Positions 26,566 through 34,920 of a stretch of 64,000 nucleotides of DNA are shown here, in pieces; the first letter of the stretch is position 1, and each line of letters starts with the position of its first letter. The notes beneath the pieces were generated by a model. That model ran no database searches. It was not told where the DNA came from and saw nothing but the letters and a program-made list of their open reading frames with translations. The position numbers and the translations under genes were made by a program. Source of the stretch: a bacterium. GTDB taxonomy: Bacteria; UBP15; UBA6099. The DNA lies in assembly GCA_029564595.1 (NCBI GenBank), contig JAKQPS010000160.1, forward strand, positions 62,001 through 126,000. The letters are read 5' to 3'.

Positions 26566-26637
26566 GGAAGAAGTTTTTGAGCGGACGGGAATGGGGGCTG
26601 ACCGGGCGCGAGTTGCCGTCACAGGGGAAAGTTATCG
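26566..26637 (+). repeat. Copy of the repeat at the 3' end of moeA
   Basis: About 70 bp aligns with 29450-29517 with two single-base indels and few substitutions, sharing a long block from ATGGGGGCTGA through the CACAGGGGAAAGTT string. The other copy covers the last codons and stop of moeA. Confidence 0.8.
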
Positions 26638-26998
26638 CGAAAAAGGGGACAAGCAGCGCGCATTCCAGCGATGACTGTGCCCGCTTTTCGCCACCCAGAA
26701 AACCCACCTTTCCGGGTGTCACCTACAAGCGTTTTTTGCTTGTGGGTGCGTCGTCGTATTTTCGCCGCCCCGAAAACCACCCCGTTCACCAAATAACATT
26801 TACGTTAAAACGCGCGCATTCCGCGCGCTTTGGAGTGCGGCAATTCATTGCCGCTTTGCCATTACGGGAATATTTTCCGGCTTCTTCATCGGGCGGGAAC
26901 GCCGATACCCGCCGCCAATCACGAAAAACGGGGACTGGCAGCGCGCAACCCAGCGATGACTGTACCCGCTTTTCGCCGCCCCGAAAACCACCCGTGAA
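26637..26998 (+). repeat. Direct repeat cluster
   Basis: Two ~70-bp copies (about 26637-26706 and 26921-26996) share CAGCGATGACTGT and CCCGCTTTTCGCC followed by GAAAACC. A third, partial copy (26759-26783) carries TTTTCGCCGCCCCGAAAACC. Between them an imperfect hairpin with 10-bp arms lies at 26721-26747. Spacing is irregular and spacers differ in size, so this is not a CRISPR. Confidence 0.65.
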
Positions 26999-27273
26999 AT
27001 CCGCCAATACAAACTACCCCCTTCCGGAAATCTTTCCTTTGTGACTTCGTGACTTCGTGGTTCACGCTTTTTTATCATTAATTTGCCTCCGCGTTCGAAG
27101 ATGACATCCATCATTCCCGCTTTTCTCCCCAACCAAGCCCCGCCACTCTGCCACTCACAACAAACTATCCGCAATTGGCCCCCGTTGCCAAATCGCTTTC
27201 TTTCGATCATAATGGCAACATAACCGATAAGCGAGAGAATGACGGAGTTTTCGGGCAAGATCAGGGAAGACCT

Positions 27274-27395
27274 GTGGTTAAGGCCTAGACTATTGACAGA
27301 TTAAGCCGAAGTTAAAAGAGATTAAGAGGCGAGGCGCCAAGAATGACAACCACTGCGAAAAAGCAAATATGTGTCAATAGTCTCGGCCTAACCCC
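27274..27395. mobile_element. MITE-like element, copy A (full)
   Basis: About 122 bp bounded by terminal inverted repeats: the left end ends in GACTATTGACA and the right end (27372-27395) begins TGTCAATAGTC, about 23 bp each with small differences at the outer left end. The interior carries GATTAAGCCGAAGTT and GAGATTAAGAGGC, shared with the other copies. It encodes nothing. Confidence 0.75.
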
Positions 27396-27506
27396 AATGT
27401 TATGCCAATGTTCACGCGAGCCGTGCAAAAAATATCTCGGCATAAAGAACCCAGAAAAAGAATCTAAAGGCGAGTGAGTTAAAGAACTAAATAGAAGGAT
27501 ATAACA

Positions 27507-27968
27507 ATGAAGAATAATGGAAAGAAAAAGACAATATACTTGCTTTTAAAATCAATAACAATCGTACTATTTATCATCACATGTTTCGGTATCTACAGAT
27601 ACAAACGAATGAAAGAATCGCTTTGGTTCTGGACAACTATGGGCATTGAATCAAATATGGATATTGTCGCAGTAAAGAATGGAACACTGTACGTAGGACC
27701 GATGATTGATTCATCATTAGCGTTAAGATCAGATCTGAATGATGTGGAAACCATGATTGAACAAATAAAGAACGCAAAACATAAAAGATATTTCAAGATA
27801 CAATGCACAGACGACGAAATTGTAACTAGATTAATGTCAAAAGCGCTATTTGATCTTGCGATAATATACTTGTCTACAGATTTGATAATAGTTGAAGAAT
27901 GCAATTTTGATTTCGGTGCAAAAAACCCGGGAGAATCTGGGGTCAGGTCGAGACTATTGACAGATTAA
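27507..27968 (+). CDS. Small membrane-anchored protein ending in a repeat
   Basis: A 153-residue protein with AAGGA before ATG 27507. A single N-terminal membrane segment (TIYLLLKSITIVLFIITCFGIY, ~9-30) is followed by a ~110-residue extracytoplasmic domain with no recognised fold. The last ~10 codons and the stop come from MITE copy B, so the original C-terminus has been replaced or truncated. The AT-rich composition is unlike the surrounding chromosome. The function is unknown. Confidence 0.5.
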   Translation: MKNNGKKKTIYLLLKSITIVLFIITCFGIYRYKRMKESLWFWTTMGIESNMDIVAVKNGTLYVGPMIDSSLALRSDLNDVETMIEQIKNAKHKRYFKIQCTDDEIVTRLMSKALFDLAIIYLSTDLIIVEECNFDFGAKNPGESGVRSRLLTD

Positions 27969-28009
27969 GCCGAAGTTGAAAGAGATTAAGAGGCGTAGAG
28001 GGCAACAAG
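27939..28009 (+). mobile_element. MITE-like element, copy B (right end missing)
   Basis: Left end GGGGTCAGGTCGAGACTATTGACA-type sequence (27939-27962) plus the shared interior; the right terminal repeat is absent. It supplies the stop codon of the 27507 gene. Confidence 0.7.
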
Positions 28010-28111
28010 TAGGCTTGAAATAAGCTGCTATTGGAACATCACATAGGGTAATATGGCTTTCTAAGCACAATAGGCATCGTTTGTTTTAGAGCCATGATAA
28101 GGAGCACGTCT

Positions 28112-28366
28112 TTGGAGAATATAGTCGACAGTATTATTGTGTTTATTCTTCTGTTAGCCTTTAATGGGATAACATTATATCCTTTTGTGCTGCTATGGTT
28201 TGTGTATTATCGCAAGGCCGATAGAAAAGCGCATTACAAGACAGTTGTCAAGTACGCATTTGCATTTTTAGTTGTGTTTCAAAAGGATATTTGGGGTCAG
28301 GCCGAGATTATTGACAGATTAAGCCGCAGGAGATTTGGAGATTTGGGGTCAGGCCGAGATTATTGA
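28112..28366 (+). CDS. Small membrane protein disrupted by repeats
   Basis: TTG 28112 lies seven bases after AAGGAG and is preferred to ATG 28094, which overlaps that site. The protein is ~84 residues with a long hydrophobic segment (IIVFILLLAFNGITLYPFVLLWFVYY) and a basic loop. From about residue 60 the frame runs through MITE copy C and into copy D, which supplies the stop. The intact ancestor was therefore probably longer; treat as degraded. The function is unknown. Confidence 0.4.
   Translation: MENIVDSIIVFILLLAFNGITLYPFVLLWFVYYRKADRKAHYKTVVKYAFAFLVVFQKDIWGQAEIIDRLSRRRFGDLGSGRDY
28293..28327 (+). mobile_element. MITE-like element, copy C (left fragment)
   Basis: A 35-bp left-end fragment (GGGGTCAGGCCGAGATTATT and following) directly followed by a short spacer and copy D, giving a local tandem arrangement. 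Confidence 0.7.
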
Positions 28367-28464
28367 CAGATTAAGCCGAAGTTGAAAGAGATTAAGAGGC
28401 GGGGCAACAAGAATGACTAGGTCAGAGAGAAAGCAAATATGTGTCAATAGTCTCGGCCTGACCC
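28345..28464. mobile_element. MITE-like element, copy D (full)
   Basis: A 120-bp element with a left end beginning GGGGTCAGGCCGAGA and a right end (28442-28464) TGTCAATAGTC...GGCCTGACCC, an inverted repeat of ~23 bp with one mismatch. The interior matches copy A. It encodes nothing. Confidence 0.8.
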
Positions 28465-28531
28465 TATATATCCTATATATCCCTATATATCCTGACCCTA
28501 TATATCCTATATTTCCTGACTCTATATTTCC
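28457..28531 (+). repeat. Tandem CCCTATATATCC-type repeats
   Basis: Short units of the form CCTGACCCTATATATCCTAT recur with small changes immediately right of MITE copy D, apparently amplified from its last bases. Confidence 0.7.
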
Positions 28532-28603
28532 AATGTTCGTGCTTATACATCATATGAAGGCAAAGAGTGCTTTCAAGAATGCAATAAGGGATTGCAAGAA
28601 TAA

Positions 28604-28843
28604 ATGAACCATAGGAATAGCATTTTCTTAGCGCTTTCAAAATCCTTCGCTATTATGTGTTTTATATTATCTATTATAATAATTGCGGGTTTCTATATAT
28701 CAGGCGAGGCATCGTTCGACAACGCTATTAGGATTATTACTTTTAGAAGTGGTTTAGGAATGCTTAACCTTGGAGTGGGATATTTCTATTATTACATTTC
28801 ATTCTTAACTTATATGGCAATACAAGTGTTTAGAAAACATTAG
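28604..28843 (+). CDS. Small membrane protein (paralogue of next gene)
   Basis: A 79-residue protein with two predicted membrane segments (FAIMCFILSIIIIAGFYI, ~14-31; GYFYYYISFLTYMAIQVF, ~58-75). A weak ribosome site precedes ATG 28604. The C-terminal half aligns with the protein at 28936 (an SF/SI-start loop, then a hydrophobic segment with conserved Y/F and TY-AI positions), suggesting duplication. The function is unknown. Confidence 0.45.
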   Translation: MNHRNSIFLALSKSFAIMCFILSIIIIAGFYISGEASFDNAIRIITFRSGLGMLNLGVGYFYYYISFLTYMAIQVFRKH

Positions 28844-28935
28844 GTAAACTCTATGTCAGGCCGAGCAGGTAATCTGGGGTAATCTGGGGTCAGGGCAGAC
28901 CCTATTTATTCTGTTTTTTTCGGAGCGATAAATAA

Positions 28936-29199
28936 ATGACGAGTCTCAGCGCCACATTAAAAAGTGTTTTCTTGCTCTATATAAAACTGTTTTGCTTTTT
29001 CGCTCCATTGTTCTTATATGGTTATTATTATCAACATGAAATATCTATACGAGCAACATTGTATATATTGATGTTTAATATGAAACGTCCAACTATGTTG
29101 TTTTCAGTAATGATGTTTTATTTGTGCTTTTTAATAATAACATATACCGCTATCAACATGTTGATATCATTCATTAATAGTGTTAAGAATAGGAAATAG
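28936..29199 (+). CDS. Small membrane protein (paralogue of previous gene)
   Basis: An 87-residue protein; GGAG precedes ATG 28936. Two hydrophobic segments (VFLLYIKLFCFFAPLFLYGYYY; MLFSVMMFYLCFLIITYTAI) and a basic tail SVKNRK. It looks like a diverged copy of the 28604 product. Between the two genes are further scraps of the MITE family (GTCAGGCCGAG; a GGGGTCAGGGC string). The function is unknown. Confidence 0.45.
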   Translation: MTSLSATLKSVFLLYIKLFCFFAPLFLYGYYYQHEISIRATLYILMFNMKRPTMLFSVMMFYLCFLIITYTAINMLISFINSVKNRK

Positions 29200-29500
29200 A
29201 ACAGATTCGGAATCATTTGTAAGGAACCCGTTTGGGAAAAAGAAATTAGCTCGTTGCTGAAAAGGGCAGGGTCTTACCCTGTTATTTCCTGTTTATTCCA
29301 CCCGGCATCAGTTTTGTTGTTCAATAGTGTTGAGTCAGATTATAGAGAGACAGAATTGATGACATGATGGTTTTTTCATTGGTCGAAAAACCAAATAGAT
29401 AAATTGCTTGAGGATGATGTGTCGCCATAGGCAGAAGCCTGTTTGTTATGGAAGAAGTTTTAAGCAAACGCGATGGGGGCTGATCGGACGCGAGTTGCCG
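29200..29500. other. Intergenic remnant region
   Basis: Contains scattered AT-rich scraps (for example GGGTCTTACCCTG near 29270) and the second copy of the moeA-end repeat from 29450. No gene is seen. Confidence 0.4.
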
Positions 29501-29517
29501 TCACAGGGGAAAGTTGT
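29450..29517 (+). repeat. Repeat covering the 3' end of moeA
   Basis: Partner of 26566-26637. Its last ~17 bp encode the final codons and TGA of moeA on the minus strand; the rest is downstream of the gene. Confidence 0.8.
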
Positions 29518-30718
29518 CAAGCGGTATGATGTCCGCGATGTCGCCTTTTTTGAGTTTGCCGACGCCGTCGGGCATGACGATGAAACAGTTGGCGAGGGAC
29601 ATGGACATGAGAATGCCGGAGCCTTGTTCGCCGGTGGTGGTAACGGTGACGCCGGTTTTTTTGCGGGATGCGACGCCCCGGATGATTTTTACGCGGGAGG
29701 GTTTCTCGATTATCTCGCAGGCCAGTTTCGCTTGGAGGCGGGGGCGGAGGATTTCGCGCGCGCCCATCATTTTCAGAAGGGACGGTCTGACGAACATCTC
29801 GAAAGCGACCATTGTTGAAACGGGGTTTCCGGGCAGTCCGAAGAGAGGTTTTCCTCCGAGTGTTCCGAACGCGAGAGGTTTGCCGGGCTTCATGTTGATT
29901 TTCCAGAAGTTAATTTTTCCGAGGTCGCCGAGCACGGCTTTGACCAAGTCGAAGTCGCCTACGGACACTCCGCCTGTGGTGATGATGACGTCGCAGGACT
30001 CTGCGGCGGAGGAAAAAGCCGCTTCAAGGGCGGGTCTGGAATCGGCGACGATTCCCAAGTATTTCGGTTCCGCTCCGGCTTCCCTGCACAGGGCGATAAG
30101 CGTATAGCTGTTGCTGTTTCTTACTTTTCCCCGGCCGGCAGGAGCTGACGGTTCGACCACTTCGTCTCCTGTGGATATGACGCCTACGACAGGCCGCCGC
30201 ATGACCAGCGGGCGCGCGATGCCCGCCGAGGCGACAATCCCCACGTCCGCTGCTGACAGCCTGCGCCCGGCGTTGAACAGAAGAGAGCCTTTCTTAATAT
30301 CTTCCCCGGCGCGGCGGATGTTGGCCCCCGGCTCGATTGAGGCTGAAGCCAGCATTTCGCCATCGAGTTTTTTCGAGTGCTCGACCATCAGCACGGCGTC
30401 CGCCCCTTCGGGCAATGGAGCGCCCGTCATTATCCGGCTGGCGGTTCCGGGGACGATTGTTTTTGTCGGAACCGTGCCGGCGGGCACGTCCTCAAGCACG
30501 GTCAGCCGCGCCGGGTTGTCGTCCGACGCGCCCCTGATGTCTTCGGCGCGCACCGCGTAGCCATCCATCGCCGAATTGTCCGAAAACGGCACATCCGAGT
30601 CCGCCCTTATCTCTTCGGCGAGAATCCTTCCGCCCGCCTCGGCGATGTCGACTGACTCGGCGCCCAGAGGCAGGATAGATTCGAGGATATTATTCAACGC
30701 TTGTTCAATATCTAACAT
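29501..30718 (-). CDS. moeA: Molybdopterin molybdenumtransferase
   Basis: A 405-residue MoeA, cytoplasmic, inserting molybdate into adenylylated molybdopterin in Mo-cofactor synthesis. AAGGAAG precedes ATG 30718. Motifs in order: SDVPFSDNSAMDGYAV (~40-55), IMTGAPLPEGADAVL, GVISTGDEVVEP, SNSY, then ITTGGVSVGDFD (~246-257), KPGKPLAFG and GLPGNPVS, all as in functional MoeA. Its length is normal. The last codons lie in a repeat shared with 26566-26637, so the C-terminus may have been altered slightly. No other Mo-cofactor gene is near. Divergent from the sensor kinase. Confidence 0.93.
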   Translation of the reverse strand: MLDIEQALNNILESILPLGAESVDIAEAGGRILAEEIRADSDVPFSDNSAMDGYAVRAEDIRGASDDNPARLTVLEDVPAGTVPTKTIVPGTASRIMTGAPLPEGADAVLMVEHSKKLDGEMLASASIEPGANIRRAGEDIKKGSLLFNAGRRLSAADVGIVASAGIARPLVMRRPVVGVISTGDEVVEPSAPAGRGKVRNSNSYTLIALCREAGAEPKYLGIVADSRPALEAAFSSAAESCDVIITTGGVSVGDFDLVKAVLGDLGKINFWKINMKPGKPLAFGTLGGKPLFGLPGNPVSTMVAFEMFVRPSLLKMMGAREILRPRLQAKLACEIIEKPSRVKIIRGVASRKKTGVTVTTTGEQGSGILMSMSLANCFIVMPDGVGKLKKGDIADIIPLDNFPL

Positions 30719-30858
30719 ATTGTCTTCCTTTACATGCGCCCGCAGCGCCGGTTCGATGCTGTACGAGCGGCTGTTGAGGGCGCGATGTCAGATTATATTG
30801 CCGCGCGTCGCGGGAGTCAAACCGGTTTTGAGCGGCGGAGAATGGAGCCGGGCGCAAC

Positions 30859-30888
30859 TTGACTTGCGCATGAAAAAAGACATATTAT
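30859..30888 (+). promoter_or_regulatory. Sigma-70-type promoter of sensor kinase
   Basis: TTGACT (30859-30864), an 18-bp spacer and TATTAT (30883-30888), within the divergent region shared with moeA. Expected start near 30896. Confidence 0.55.
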
Positions 30889-30951
30889 AATTAAGCTGTT
30901 ATCAATATATGCAAATTGCAGATAAACGGTCACAAGAAAGGCGATGTCGTA

Positions 30952-33480
30952 TTGAACAAATCGGACACATTGCTGAAGCGGCCGGCGTCAGCTTGGATGC
31001 CTGTTTTTGTTTCATTTGTCGCTTTGGCGGTTGCGGCAGGGCTGGTTTGGCACGGCTCGAACGTCCACCGCGTTTTTAAAGAAACCCTCACTGAACAATT
31101 CCAAGACCTCCAGAGCGAGATAGCGAAGAGCAGCGCGCAGGGAATAGAATCCGTGGTGGCGAGGCTCACCAGCGATATGCTGTCGCTTGCGGCGGCCCCG
31201 CGCATGCAGGATATTGACAGCCCGCAGACTATGGAACTTCTGATTGATTTCTACAGGTCGAATCAGGATATCGCTTACGCGGGATACAGGATGAGCAATG
31301 AGGGCATTCTTACGGACATGTATCCTGTGGATGAAAATTCTCTTTACGCCGACATCAGATATCAAAAACATGTGGTGAATCTTTTCGAGACAAGACGGCT
31401 GGTGATAAGCGGGCTGTTCCGAGCGGTGGAGGGATTCGACGCCATAGCCATTCACGCTCCGGTGTTCAAAGGCAGGGAAATGAACGGGAGCGTGGCGACG
31501 ATAATAAAGCTGGACAGCATAACGAGCAGATTTCTGCGCGGGATAGAGATAGGCGAGGGCGGGTACGCATGGCTCGTGGATGAGGACGGAGCGATTATAT
31601 ATCACCCGGACGGCGGGGTTATAGGCAAGAAGCTGAAAGACGATCATCCAGTGTTTGACGAGGAAGTTTGCGACGCGCTCGCCCGCGAGATATGGCGGGG
31701 CAGGCCGATGACGATGCAGATCGGCGACACGCTGTTTTCCATTCATCCTTTCATGATAGGCGACAGGACATGGACGGTGGTGATTTCCACTCCTTACGCA
31801 GCCATCTCCGGGCCGATCTCGGACCACTGGCGAAATATGATGATTCTCACGTGCGCCGTGTTGCTGCTCATGTATTCGGTGGGATACGCCGCGCTCAAAT
31901 ACAGCATGAAAGCGACGCAGCTTCAAAAAGACAAAGCGGCGCTCGAAAAAGAAATGGAACTGGAGAAAGAGCTGAAACTGAGCCACGACCGGCTCAACCA
32001 CATAATTAAGATGTTGCCGAGCGGCTTGTTCACAGTGGACACCGACAGGGTGATCCAGAAATGGAACGACACCGCAGAGAGGCTGACTGGATTTGCGGCG
32101 GAAGAGGTTGTGGGGCAGCGCTGCTCTTATGTTATGAGCGGAGCCTGCGGGGACTTCTGCTCTCTTTTCGATCCTTCCCGGCTAGAGTTTCCCATAGTCG
32201 GAAAGGAATGTGAGATAGTAACGAAATCGGGCAAGAAGATTCTCGTCAGCAAAAACGCCGACCTGCTTCGAGACGCGGACGGAAACATCATCGGCGGGAT
32301 AGAAAGCTTCATCGACGTGACGGAAGCTAAGCGCGCCGAGGAAGACCGCATCCAGAACATCGAAATGAAAAAGCAGATTGAATATCTGGAGAAGATGAAC
32401 GAGGGGAAGACGAACTTCCTGTCGATGGTGTCGCATGAGTTGAGGACGCCGCTTTCGGTCATGCTTGGGAATCTGGATATGGCGCAGAAGGAGAGATACG
32501 GACCGCTGCCTGAGAAGTTTGCGGAGAAATTAAAAGTGATTCTCAAGCGCGGCTGGCAGCTCAACGACCTGATAGACAACCTGATACTGCGCGCCAGAAT
32601 AGAGATGGGCGCGATGGGGTTGGCGAAGAGAGAGTTGAACGTGGAAACGGCGGCGAGGGAGGCTCTGGAAAGGTTCAGGGACGAAATCGAGGCGCAGAAA
32701 CTAAGCGCTTCCGTGGAAATATCGGGCGAAGCCGAATGGGTTTTCGCAGACGAGTCAATGTTCCAGAAACTTCTGTCGAACCTTATCAGCAACGCTGTAA
32801 AATTCACCCCTGAAGGCGGATTCGTCAAGGTGGTTTCCAAGCGAGCCGGCAAGTCCGTCATCGTTTCAGTAAAAGACAACGGCATCGGGATTCCCCCGAA
32901 CGAGCACGGCAAGATATTTGACAGGTTCTACCAGATAGACGACACCTCCACGCGGCAGTACGGAGGAACGGGGCTTGGACTTGACATGGTCAAGCAGATA
33001 GCGGCGATTCACGAGGCGGAGATAAGACTCGAAAGCGCTCCCGGCTCCGGAACGGAGATATCCGTCGTTTTCACAGACAAAGACAACGATGAAAACAGCA
33101 TCCCGTCTGAGGCTGTTTCAAACGGAACCATACTATTGTTCGACGCTTCTCCCGACATCCTTACGTCAGTCACTGAAATGCCTGAAACGCAGGAGCACAA
33201 CGTGATAGTGGCCACATCCATAGACGAAGCTGCGGATCTGCTTGCGCGGGGAGGCGTCAAACTCGTTCTGTTCGGCCCTCGGACATCCGTAATGGGAGCG
33301 GACGCGGCGGCGGCCGCGTACTCTCGCGCAACGGGGCCTCTTCCTCCGGCGCTCATCGCGACGGACGACGCGGTGTTCGCGAGCGAAATGCGTTCCCGGC
33401 TTAAATGCCGCTCGTTGACTGTCGCAAGTCAAGCGGACGCCTCCTCTCTTGAAAAAGCTATGAAATCCCTCCTTGCGTGA
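30952..33480 (+). CDS. Cache-PAS sensor histidine kinase with degenerate receiver
   Basis: About 842 residues (TTG 30952 after AAAGG; TTG 30916 is an alternative). Order: first membrane helix (WMPVFVSFVALAVAAGLVW), large periplasmic double-Cache-like sensor domain (~35-290), second helix (MMILTCAVLLLMYSVGYAAL), short coiled coil, PAS domain with a Cys cluster (GQRCSYVMSGACGDFC), HisKA with phospho-acceptor in SMVSHELRTPLS, HATPase_c with NAVKFTPEGG, DNGIGIP and GGTGLGL. The last ~115 residues resemble a receiver but have LVLFGPRTS where the phosphorylated Asp strand should be, so a pseudo-receiver is likely. No response regulator gene is adjacent. The Cache domain suggests a small-molecule ligand. 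Confidence 0.88.
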   Translation: MNKSDTLLKRPASAWMPVFVSFVALAVAAGLVWHGSNVHRVFKETLTEQFQDLQSEIAKSSAQGIESVVARLTSDMLSLAAAPRMQDIDSPQTMELLIDFYRSNQDIAYAGYRMSNEGILTDMYPVDENSLYADIRYQKHVVNLFETRRLVISGLFRAVEGFDAIAIHAPVFKGREMNGSVATIIKLDSITSRFLRGIEIGEGGYAWLVDEDGAIIYHPDGGVIGKKLKDDHPVFDEEVCDALAREIWRGRPMTMQIGDTLFSIHPFMIGDRTWTVVISTPYAAISGPISDHWRNMMILTCAVLLLMYSVGYAALKYSMKATQLQKDKAALEKEMELEKELKLSHDRLNHIIKMLPSGLFTVDTDRVIQKWNDTAERLTGFAAEEVVGQRCSYVMSGACGDFCSLFDPSRLEFPIVGKECEIVTKSGKKILVSKNADLLRDADGNIIGGIESFIDVTEAKRAEEDRIQNIEMKKQIEYLEKMNEGKTNFLSMVSHELRTPLSVMLGNLDMAQKERYGPLPEKFAEKLKVILKRGWQLNDLIDNLILRARIEMGAMGLAKRELNVETAAREALERFRDEIEAQKLSASVEISGEAEWVFADESMFQKLLSNLISNAVKFTPEGGFVKVVSKRAGKSVIVSVKDNGIGIPPNEHGKIFDRFYQIDDTSTRQYGGTGLGLDMVKQIAAIHEAEIRLESAPGSGTEISVVFTDKDNDENSIPSEAVSNGTILLFDASPDILTSVTEMPETQEHNVIVATSIDEAADLLARGGVKLVLFGPRTSVMGADAAAAAYSRATGPLPPALIATDDAVFASEMRSRLKCRSLTVASQADASSLEKAMKSLLA

Positions 33481-33507
33481 TTTTGCGGCCTCATTCGCTT
33501 ATGCGGC

Positions 33508-33536
33508 TTGACGCGTCGCGCTTTTGTGCTTAATCT
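33508..33536 (+). promoter_or_regulatory. Sigma-70-type promoter of icd
   Basis: TTGACG (33508-33513), a 17-bp spacer and TAATCT (33531-33536), 34 bp before the icd ATG. Confidence 0.55.
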
Positions 33537-33569
33537 TCAAAGTCATATTTTTTGAGGGAGACTTTCGAC

Positions 33570-34799
33570 ATGGCATACTACGTCGCGCCACAGGGCGGAG
33601 AAAAAATCAAGATGGACGCAGGCCGCGCAATCGTCCCGGACAACCCCATTATTCCTTTCATCGAGGGGGACGGCACGGGAGTGGACATCTGGGCGGCCTC
33701 CAAAAGGGTGTTGGACGCGGCGGTGGAAAAGATATACGGCGGAAAGAAAAAAATATACTGGATGGAGATTCTTGCCGGAGAAAAGGCCCACGCGGAGACT
33801 GGCGAGTGGCTGCCGAGGCGCACCATAGACGCGATCTCCGATTACGCGGTGGCAATCAAAGGGCCGCTCACCACGCCCGTCGGCGGCGGCATACGCAGTC
33901 TGAACGTGGCTCTCAGGCAGGAGCTTGACCTGTACGCGTGCGTGAGGCCGGTGCGGTATTTCGCCGGAACTCCCGCTCCGGTTCGCGAGCCGCAGAAACT
34001 CAATGTCGTCATCTTCAGAGAAAACACGGAAGACGTTTACGCGGGCATCGAATGGAAAGAAGGAACGCCGGAAGCGGCGAAAGTAATATCTTTCCTCAAC
34101 AACGAGATGGGGCGCAACGTGCGTTCGGACTCCGGCATAGGCATAAAGCCGGTCAGCCGCGAAGGCTCCCGCCGGCTTGTCCGCAGAGCCATCGACTTCG
34201 CCATAGCGAAGGGCCGCTCATCGGTGACCCTCGTCCACAAGGGCAACATCATGAAGTTCACCGAAGGCGCGTTCAAGGAATGGGGATACGAGCTTGCGCG
34301 CGAGGAGTTCGCCGATAAGACGATAGCCGAAAGCGAAATCTGGGAAGGCAAGAGCGCGGAAGGCAAAGTGGTCATAAAAGACCGCATCGCGGACGCCATG
34401 TTCCAGCAGGTATTGCTGAGGCCGGACGAGTATGAAGTGATAGCGACGCTGAACCTGAACGGGGACTACCTGTCGGACGCGTGCGCGGCGCAGGTTGGCG
34501 GGCTGGGAATGGCTCCCGGAGCGAACATCGGCGACGCGGCCGCCGTCTTTGAGGCCACCCACGGAACCGCCCCGAAGTACGCCGGACAGGACAAAGTGAA
34601 CCCCGGCTCGGTTATTCTATCCGGCGTGATGATGTTTGAGCACATGGGATGGGACGAAGCGGCGCGCGCGATTATCGGAGCCATCGAGAAATCAATTTCT
34701 CAGGGCCGCGTCACTTACGACCTGCACAGGCAGATGCCCGGCGCGACTCTGCTGAAATGCTCCCAGTTTGCCGACGCAGTCATCGAAAATATAAGTTGA
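33570..34799 (+). CDS. icd: Isocitrate dehydrogenase, NADP+-dependent
   Basis: A 409-residue TCA-cycle enzyme converting isocitrate to 2-oxoglutarate. GAGGGAG precedes ATG 33570; the in-frame TTG at 33552 is rejected. Motifs: [14 protein letters not shown] near the N-terminus, the substrate-binding [27 protein letters not shown] block including the Ser that is regulated by phosphorylation in E. coli, [14 protein letters not shown], and [17 protein letters not shown], whose Lys-Tyr pair is typical of the NADP+ bacterial type. Its length is normal for the E. coli-like homodimer. It is followed on the same strand by fumarase, so the locus supplies two TCA steps. Confidence 0.95.
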   Translation: MAYYVAPQGGEKIKMDAGRAIVPDNPIIPFIEGDGTGVDIWAASKRVLDAAVEKIYGGKKKIYWMEILAGEKAHAETGEWLPRRTIDAISDYAVAIKGPLTTPVGGGIRSLNVALRQELDLYACVRPVRYFAGTPAPVREPQKLNVVIFRENTEDVYAGIEWKEGTPEAAKVISFLNNEMGRNVRSDSGIGIKPVSREGSRRLVRRAIDFAIAKGRSSVTLVHKGNIMKFTEGAFKEWGYELAREEFADKTIAESEIWEGKSAEGKVVIKDRIADAMFQQVLLRPDEYEVIATLNLNGDYLSDACAAQVGGLGMAPGANIGDAAAVFEATHGTAPKYAGQDKVNPGSVILSGVMMFEHMGWDEAARAIIGAIEKSISQGRVTYDLHRQMPGATLLKCSQFADAVIENIS

Positions 34800-34920
34800 G
34801 ACGCTACGGCTCCGCGCCGGATATCCAACTCTAATAAATTCTCTTTGATTTCAATTTAGTGTATAATTCATTTTCCTTTTGATAGAAGCGCGAAGGGTTG
34901 CGCTCGTGAGATGTGCCTAT

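Larger units (their letters stand above)
26499..27506. other. Repeat-filled intergenic region
   Basis: Holds one copy of the moeA-end repeat, a cluster of 70-bp direct repeats, a hairpin (26721-26747) and one full MITE-like element. No convincing gene is seen; the frames present lack ribosome sites and lie across repeats. Confidence 0.55.

Noticed and set aside
26637-26998. Possible CRISPR array from regular-looking repeats
   Set aside because: Only two full copies and one partial, spacing irregular, no cas genes; treated as dispersed direct repeats.
28413-28607. 64-codon plus-strand frame
   Set aside because: It lies across MITE copy D and the CCCTATATATCC repeats and has no ribosome site.
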